A DNA stretch of 64,000 nt from NCBI GenBank assembly GCA_026398615.1, contig JAPLSN010000024.1:61984-125983 (forward strand), written 5' to 3'. Positions 59,384-64,000 of the stretch are shown here, piece after piece. How positions within the stretch are numbered: the first letter of the stretch is position 1; each line of letters starts with the position of its first letter. The notes beneath the pieces were generated by a model. That model had not been told where the DNA came from. It ran no database searches and saw only the letters and a list, made by a program, of their open reading frames with translations. Both the position numbers and the translations under genes were made by a program. This DNA comes from Spirochaetota bacterium (lineage in GTDB: Bacteria; Spirochaetota; Spirochaetia; Treponematales; UBA12059).

Positions 59384-60076
59384 CTAGACCTCCGCCCCGT
59401 CGTATCCCACGACCTTCCCGTCGAGCACGTTGATCACCCGTTTCGCCTCGCGCATGATGTGGGCATCGTGGGTGGAAAAGATGAAGGTGGTCTTGTCCGA
59501 CTCGTTGATGGAGCGCATGAGCTCGACGATGCGGATGCCGGTGCCTGAGTCGAGGTTGGCGGTCGGTTCGTCGGCCAGCACGATGAGCGGCCTGGTCACC
59601 AGGGCGCGTGCGATGGCCACGCGCTGCCGCTGGCCGCCCGAGAGCTCGTTCGGCTTGTTCTTGATCCGGTCGTCGAGGCCCACTTCCTCGATGAAACGCA
59701 TGACGAGTGCTTCGCGTTCCTTCCTCGTCAGCTTGCTCTTGACGAGGAGGGGGAACTCGATGTTCTCGTACACGTCGAGCACCGGTATGAGGTTGAATGA
59801 CTGGAAAATGAAGCCTATCTTCGTTCGCCTGTACCGCGTGAGCTCGCGGTCCGAGAGGCCGCCGACGTCCGCCCCGTCGATCGTCACCCTCCCCGAGCTC
59901 GGCACGTCGATACAGCCGAGCATGTTGAGCAGGGTGCTCTTGCCCGAGCCGGACGGCCCCGCGATCGCGAGGAATTCCCCCTTGTCGATCGAGACGGACA
60001 CGCCGCGGAGGGCTTCCACCACGGTGTCCCCGAGTTTGTAGCTCTTCCTGACATCGGCCAGTTCCACGACACTCAT
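59384..60076 (-). CDS. LolD/MacB-type ABC ATPase
   Basis: [74 protein letters not shown]...[32 protein letters not shown]. Confidence 0.95.
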   Translation of the reverse strand: MSVVELADVRKSYKLGDTVVEALRGVSVSIDKGEFLAIAGPSGSGKSTLLNMLGCIDVPSSGRVTIDGADVGGLSDRELTRYRRTKIGFIFQSFNLIPVLDVYENIEFPLLVKSKLTRKEREALVMRFIEEVGLDDRIKNKPNELSGGQRQRVAIARALVTRPLIVLADEPTANLDSGTGIRIVELMRSINESDKTTFIFSTHDAHIMREAKRVINVLDGKVVGYDGAEV

Positions 60077-60678
60077 CGTTGTACTCCTTCCTGATATCCG
60101 AGACCCGCGAGCATCACGTCAACGAGCTCGCCTGCCATTTCAATGCGACTCCTCCTGAGGGCGAAACCGGGTATCGCGTGCATGCTTTCCACGAGGCCGA
60201 TGAGGCCGCCGGCCACCAGGCCCGTATCGCGGCAACCGATCTCGCCATCGACGACGGCCTCGTCGAGGACAGCCTTGAGGCGCAGGATGAGGAGACCGTA
60301 AGCCAGGTCCATGAGGCGCCTGCCGTCCGCCGGAGCCAGGGCGGGCATGTCCGTTCTGGCCATCCTGATGAGATCCATGGGCGGCTGGGACAGGAGCCAG
60401 CCGGAAGCGGCTCTGAGCCGTGACCGAACCGAAGATCCTGCCGCAGCGATCGCCGCGTCCAGGCCCGCGCCATGGCGCCTGAGATTCCGCTCCGTCACCT
60501 CGATGAAGAGGGATTCCTTGCCCCCGGGAAAATGGTAATACAGCGAGGCGTGGGAAAGACCAAGAAGCGCAGCTATGTCCCTCAGTTTGACCGCGGAGTA
60601 GCCATGCTCGGAAAATAGATTTTCCGCCGCATCCAGGAGCCGCTCCCGTGCTGCCAGGGGCTCGGTAATTTTTCTCAC
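60073..60678 (-). CDS. TetR/AcrR family transcriptional regulator
   Basis: RERLLDAAENLFSEHGYSAVKLRDIAALLGLSHASLYYHFPGGKESLFIEV. Confidence 0.93.
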   Translation of the reverse strand: MRKITEPLAARERLLDAAENLFSEHGYSAVKLRDIAALLGLSHASLYYHFPGGKESLFIEVTERNLRRHGAGLDAAIAAAGSSVRSRLRAASGWLLSQPPMDLIRMARTDMPALAPADGRRLMDLAYGLLILRLKAVLDEAVVDGEIGCRDTGLVAGGLIGLVESMHAIPGFALRRSRIEMAGELVDVMLAGLGYQEGVQR

Positions 60679-60690
60679 CTTCCCATCGAT

Positions 60691-60710
60691 ACTACCAACA
60701 TGTTGGTAGT
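60691..60710. promoter_or_regulatory. Perfect 20 bp palindrome, candidate TetR operator
   Basis: ACTACCAACATGTTGGTAGT just upstream of the tetR start. Confidence 0.75.
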
Positions 60711-60775
60711 ATACAGTTAAATATATATATGGTCAAATAAAATTTTTGTTTCAATCAGTCGGATGGAAAACAGCA

Positions 60776-61589
60776 TCAGTGGGGGTGAAAAGTTTTCGTG
60801 CCCGGGCGAAAGCCGGATATCCCTCTCCGCGTCGATGAGCAGCGCGACGAGGCCAAGTCGGTCTGCGAGAGCGTACCCTGCTCCACCCTGAGGGCAAGCA
60901 GTACCAAGGGCGGCCCGTCTGCACCGGCCCGCCCTTCGACGACGACCGTCGCCGCGACGAGTATCCCTTCGAGCGGCCATCCCGTCGTCGTGTCCATGAT
61001 GTTATGCCAGCGCCGCCCCCCGGATTCGAACCAGCGCTCGTAAATCCCCGATGTCCCGACCATGTCGTCTCGGGCCATGCCCGCGTGAGACAGCTCGCTC
61101 GTACCCGAAAATTCATCGATACGGACCCGGCGCCAGTCGACGAGCGCGAGGGCAGCGGCATCTCCACGGGTTCCGGCACGCGAGGACTCGATGAGCCGAC
61201 TCCCCAGAGCCTGACCAAGGGGCCGACCGTCGGATCGAAGCGCCCGCCGGAAAGTTCCGCGAGATCGATACCCCGCTTCGCAATGGCGAAGAAGTCCGCC
61301 AAGACGAGGACTGGCCCCTGCCCTGCCGTTCAGGTTCGCGAGCTCGGAGCCCTCGCGCCACATGTTCATCGCCACGTCGATTGTACGCAGACGCGCCATG
61401 CTAACCTTTGCCAGGCTCGCGGCAACGGCAGGATCCGAACGGTCGTGGCGGCTCAGGCGGATCATCGACTGGAAAATCGAAGCCGTGCTCACCCGCGAGG
61501 GGGGGGCGCACAACCCGAGAACACGGCGCCAGCGAGGAGGGCTGCCACGACGATCACCACGGCGGCCAGCACATTCCGTCGATCTGTCA
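60776..61589 (-). pseudogene. ApbE-like FAD:protein FMN transferase with multiple frameshifts
   Basis: Lipoprotein signal MTDRRNVLAAVVIVVAALLAGAVFSGCAPP, then RTIDVAMNMWREGSELANLN, ADFFAIAKRGIDLAELSGGRFDPTVGPLVRLWGVG and GISGIYERWFESGGRRWHNIMDTTTGWPLEG-type motifs split over different frames. Confidence 0.75.
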
Positions 61590-61924
61590 TATCATCCTTG
61601 TCGGGGCAAGGCATGTTGCTGCATGCGGCTTATTGCCTCGGCTTTTCGATCGCCGTATCCGGAACCCAGCCAGGTTCGTCCATCCTGCCTGAAGTACTGT
61701 ATCCCCGCTTTCCCGGTGATGCTGCTTCCCCGAAACGAGGTGGCGGCGGGGTCAAGCTTTTCGCCGCGTCATTCACTGACATCCACATCCCGGAGTTGCC
61801 CGGCTCCATGGCACCGTTTGCGTTGGGTCCGAGGCGACCTTCGGGTTCTGGATGCGACCTTCGCACCCCGGGTCACACGGGCACTGCCGTGTACCTGCCG
61901 TAGAACTCCTTGTCGGACCGAAAT

Positions 61925-63919
61925 TCATTTCTTCCGGGCGATATTCCTGTATTGTTCCACCATGTACGACACCATGTCGTCCGATACTTTCCGATAGCGT
62001 TCAAGTATCGACGGATGTTGTACGGCGATATTGTTTTTTTCACCGGGGTCTTTTTCGAGATCATAGAGTTCCTCGCGCGAGTCCTTCATCCGCTTGATGT
62101 ATTTCCAGTTCCCGTCCCGTACACCCATGAGTTCATCGTTCCAAGAGGTATGGAAAACCGCCATCTTTTCCCTTGAAGCCGAAAAGATCGATTCCCCGTC
62201 CCTGGCGGTCACATCCCCTATCTCCAGAAGGTCAAGGATGGACGGCATGATGTCGATATGCCGCGATATCGAATCCATCACGATGCCAAACGGAAAAAGC
62301 GATTTGCTGTAGAAGATGGCTGGCACATGCACGTTCTCTTCGTAGATGAAGAGAGGATGATTGTAGTTCCCCGTGTGCTGGTAGAAGGCCTCTCCGTGAT
62401 CGGTAACCATCACGAATACCGTGTTTTCCATCAAATTCTCATTTTCAAGTTCATCTATCAGGTTTCCCATGGCGGCATCGGCGTAATGAAGCGAGTTCAG
62501 ATAGTTCCGCCAGGTCTTTTCCGCCGTCCCGATACCCATTTCTTCCGGATCCGTGATTTTCCGGAAGTCGTCGGGTGTCGCGTATGGATGGTGCGGATTC
62601 ACGGGAGCCATTATCAGGAAATACGGCGATGACTGCCGTTTTATCCAATCCACGGCAGGTTTGATCATCAGTCGTTCGTCAGCTCCCCAACCGACATTTT
62701 TTCCGTACTCTCCGCTCACCATCAGGTCCTTGTAGAGGATGAATTCATCAATACCCCTGTTTGCGAGGAATTTATTCCTCTCGGCATATAATAGATCACC
62801 CGTATGTATCAGGCAGGTTGCATAGCCGTTGTCGGAAAGGACCTCGGTGATCGTATGAACGTCCACGTCATGGTATTCCCGGAATATCATCGACTTCCCG
62901 TACATGGAATAGCGCGAACTCATGACGGAATAGATGGTATTTGCCGAAAGCGGGTAATTCGAATAGTGATTCGAAAGGAGAAGCCCGTTTCGGGACAATG
63001 AATGCATGGCGGGAAGCACCTGTTCGCCATTGTACTCGAGGTCGTAGTATGACCAGCTCGTCGATTCGAATAAATATAGAATGACATTGTAGTTTCCTTT
63101 CTTGACAACCGGCAGGAACCTGTCCGTTCCGGGTTTTTCGATCGAGTCCGTGGCATGATCCGATGCGGACACCCTTTCTGCAGCGGGCGGCATGAACGTT
63201 TCCCTTCCCGGCCCGAACAGCAAGGCGCTCACGGGATTCGTCCCGAGCTCCGCTCCTTGCGTTCGCGCAGGCGAAGCATGTAAACCCTCGGCATTTCCAT
63301 TCGTCATCGCGACCGAAAACAGGGCAAGCACTAGTACCAACGATGTGAAAAACGCGACAAACCGCTTGATTCGATATATCGAGCGTTCTCGGGCACGCAT
63401 TCGCTTCCCGAGTGTGAAAATGGATGACGATATCAGTAATAAAAGGAAAATCACGAGACCGCTCCGGGATACCGTCGATATTTCCGTGACAGCGGAAACC
63501 AGCATGGATTTGATGTCGGTGAATTGTTCGCCACCGATGTAATTTTTCCCGAAAGCGGTTTGATAAACCCGGATGAAATCGGTCGCGAATACCATGAACG
63601 CGGAATAGGAAACCACGAACAGCAGGGACAGCAAGGGGAGTATCCGCTTGAATACGGGCGTCAGCAGCCATCCGGCGACAAGCACCGCCAGGACGATCGT
63701 CGTCGCCATCACGTCCGAAGCAAAGGCAGCTGCCATATAGGAGCGGTACTGTTCACCCGCAAACGAAGCAGGGAATATTCCGTCCAGCAGTACATGCACC
63801 CTCGCCCGGTAGAACGCAAGCACGGCCAGGACGAACATGTCCAGAACCAGGTAAAACGGAGATGATCGCCCCAGGCTTTCCCTGTAGGACAATGCCTGAG
63901 AGCCGCCGTGTTCATGCAT
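61925..63919 (-). CDS. Membrane sulfatase / LTA-synthase-like alkaline phosphatase superfamily protein
   Basis: Five-TM N-terminus; YNVILYLFESTSWSYYDLEYNGEQVLPAMHSLSRNGLLLSNHYSNYPLSANTIYSVMSSRYSMYGK...VFVMVTDHGEAFYQHTGNYNHPLFIYEENVHVPAIFYS. Confidence 0.9.
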   Translation of the reverse strand: MHEHGGSQALSYRESLGRSSPFYLVLDMFVLAVLAFYRARVHVLLDGIFPASFAGEQYRSYMAAAFASDVMATTIVLAVLVAGWLLTPVFKRILPLLSLLFVVSYSAFMVFATDFIRVYQTAFGKNYIGGEQFTDIKSMLVSAVTEISTVSRSGLVIFLLLLISSSIFTLGKRMRARERSIYRIKRFVAFFTSLVLVLALFSVAMTNGNAEGLHASPARTQGAELGTNPVSALLFGPGRETFMPPAAERVSASDHATDSIEKPGTDRFLPVVKKGNYNVILYLFESTSWSYYDLEYNGEQVLPAMHSLSRNGLLLSNHYSNYPLSANTIYSVMSSRYSMYGKSMIFREYHDVDVHTITEVLSDNGYATCLIHTGDLLYAERNKFLANRGIDEFILYKDLMVSGEYGKNVGWGADERLMIKPAVDWIKRQSSPYFLIMAPVNPHHPYATPDDFRKITDPEEMGIGTAEKTWRNYLNSLHYADAAMGNLIDELENENLMENTVFVMVTDHGEAFYQHTGNYNHPLFIYEENVHVPAIFYSKSLFPFGIVMDSISRHIDIMPSILDLLEIGDVTARDGESIFSASREKMAVFHTSWNDELMGVRDGNWKYIKRMKDSREELYDLEKDPGEKNNIAVQHPSILERYRKVSDDMVSYMVEQYRNIARKK

Positions 63920-64000
63920 TTCGTTTGCCGCTCGCTATCGATGGATGTGTACGTTCGAACCTTGCCCATCCAACCCGCTGAACCGAGTTGTGGATCCAAA

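Noticed and set aside
61018-61040. GGTTCGAATCC T-loop-like sequence suggesting a tRNA
   Set aside because: It falls within the conserved ApbE segment encoding RWFESGGRRWHNIMDTTTG and no cloverleaf could be built around it.
61630-61866. 78 aa minus-strand ORF
   Set aside because: No recognisable motif, no convincing start context; possibly part of a decayed region but unsupported.

Overview
A 64 kb, GC-rich chromosomal window with about 45 supportable genes, probably from a spirochaete (inferred from gene families only). Housekeeping content includes SpoU/TrmH, FlgM, RsmI, RidA, MetH and TypA. Transport and metabolism include a glycerol-3-phosphate operon (two-component flavin/Fe-S dehydrogenase + GlpQ + UgpBAE), an amino-sugar/hexose cluster (ManA, ROK kinase, BadF-type kinase, NagA, NagB), an Fbp-type iron ABC transporter, and a TetR-LolD-FtsX-FtsX-LolA-like-barrel module. 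The most interesting locus is at about 4.1-7.6 kb (minus strand). It encodes a secreted caspase-like + PEGA + FGE/C-type-lectin protein whose last ~40 codons look like a diversity-generating retroelement (DGR) variable region. Stem-loops and an HRDC-type DGR accessory protein follow it, but no reverse transcriptase or template repeat is visible in the window, suggesting an orphan or trans-diversified DGR target. The window also carries several short repeat families: a ~66 bp palindromic element (3 copies), a 62 bp-period repeat, and an AGCTCTGTCCC REP-like family that includes an exactly 60 bp in-frame palindromic insertion inside an FtsX gene. Several decayed genes are present (Fe-ADH, GH20 hexosaminidase, beta-mannosidase, ApbE). 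All calls are by reading; no searches were run.
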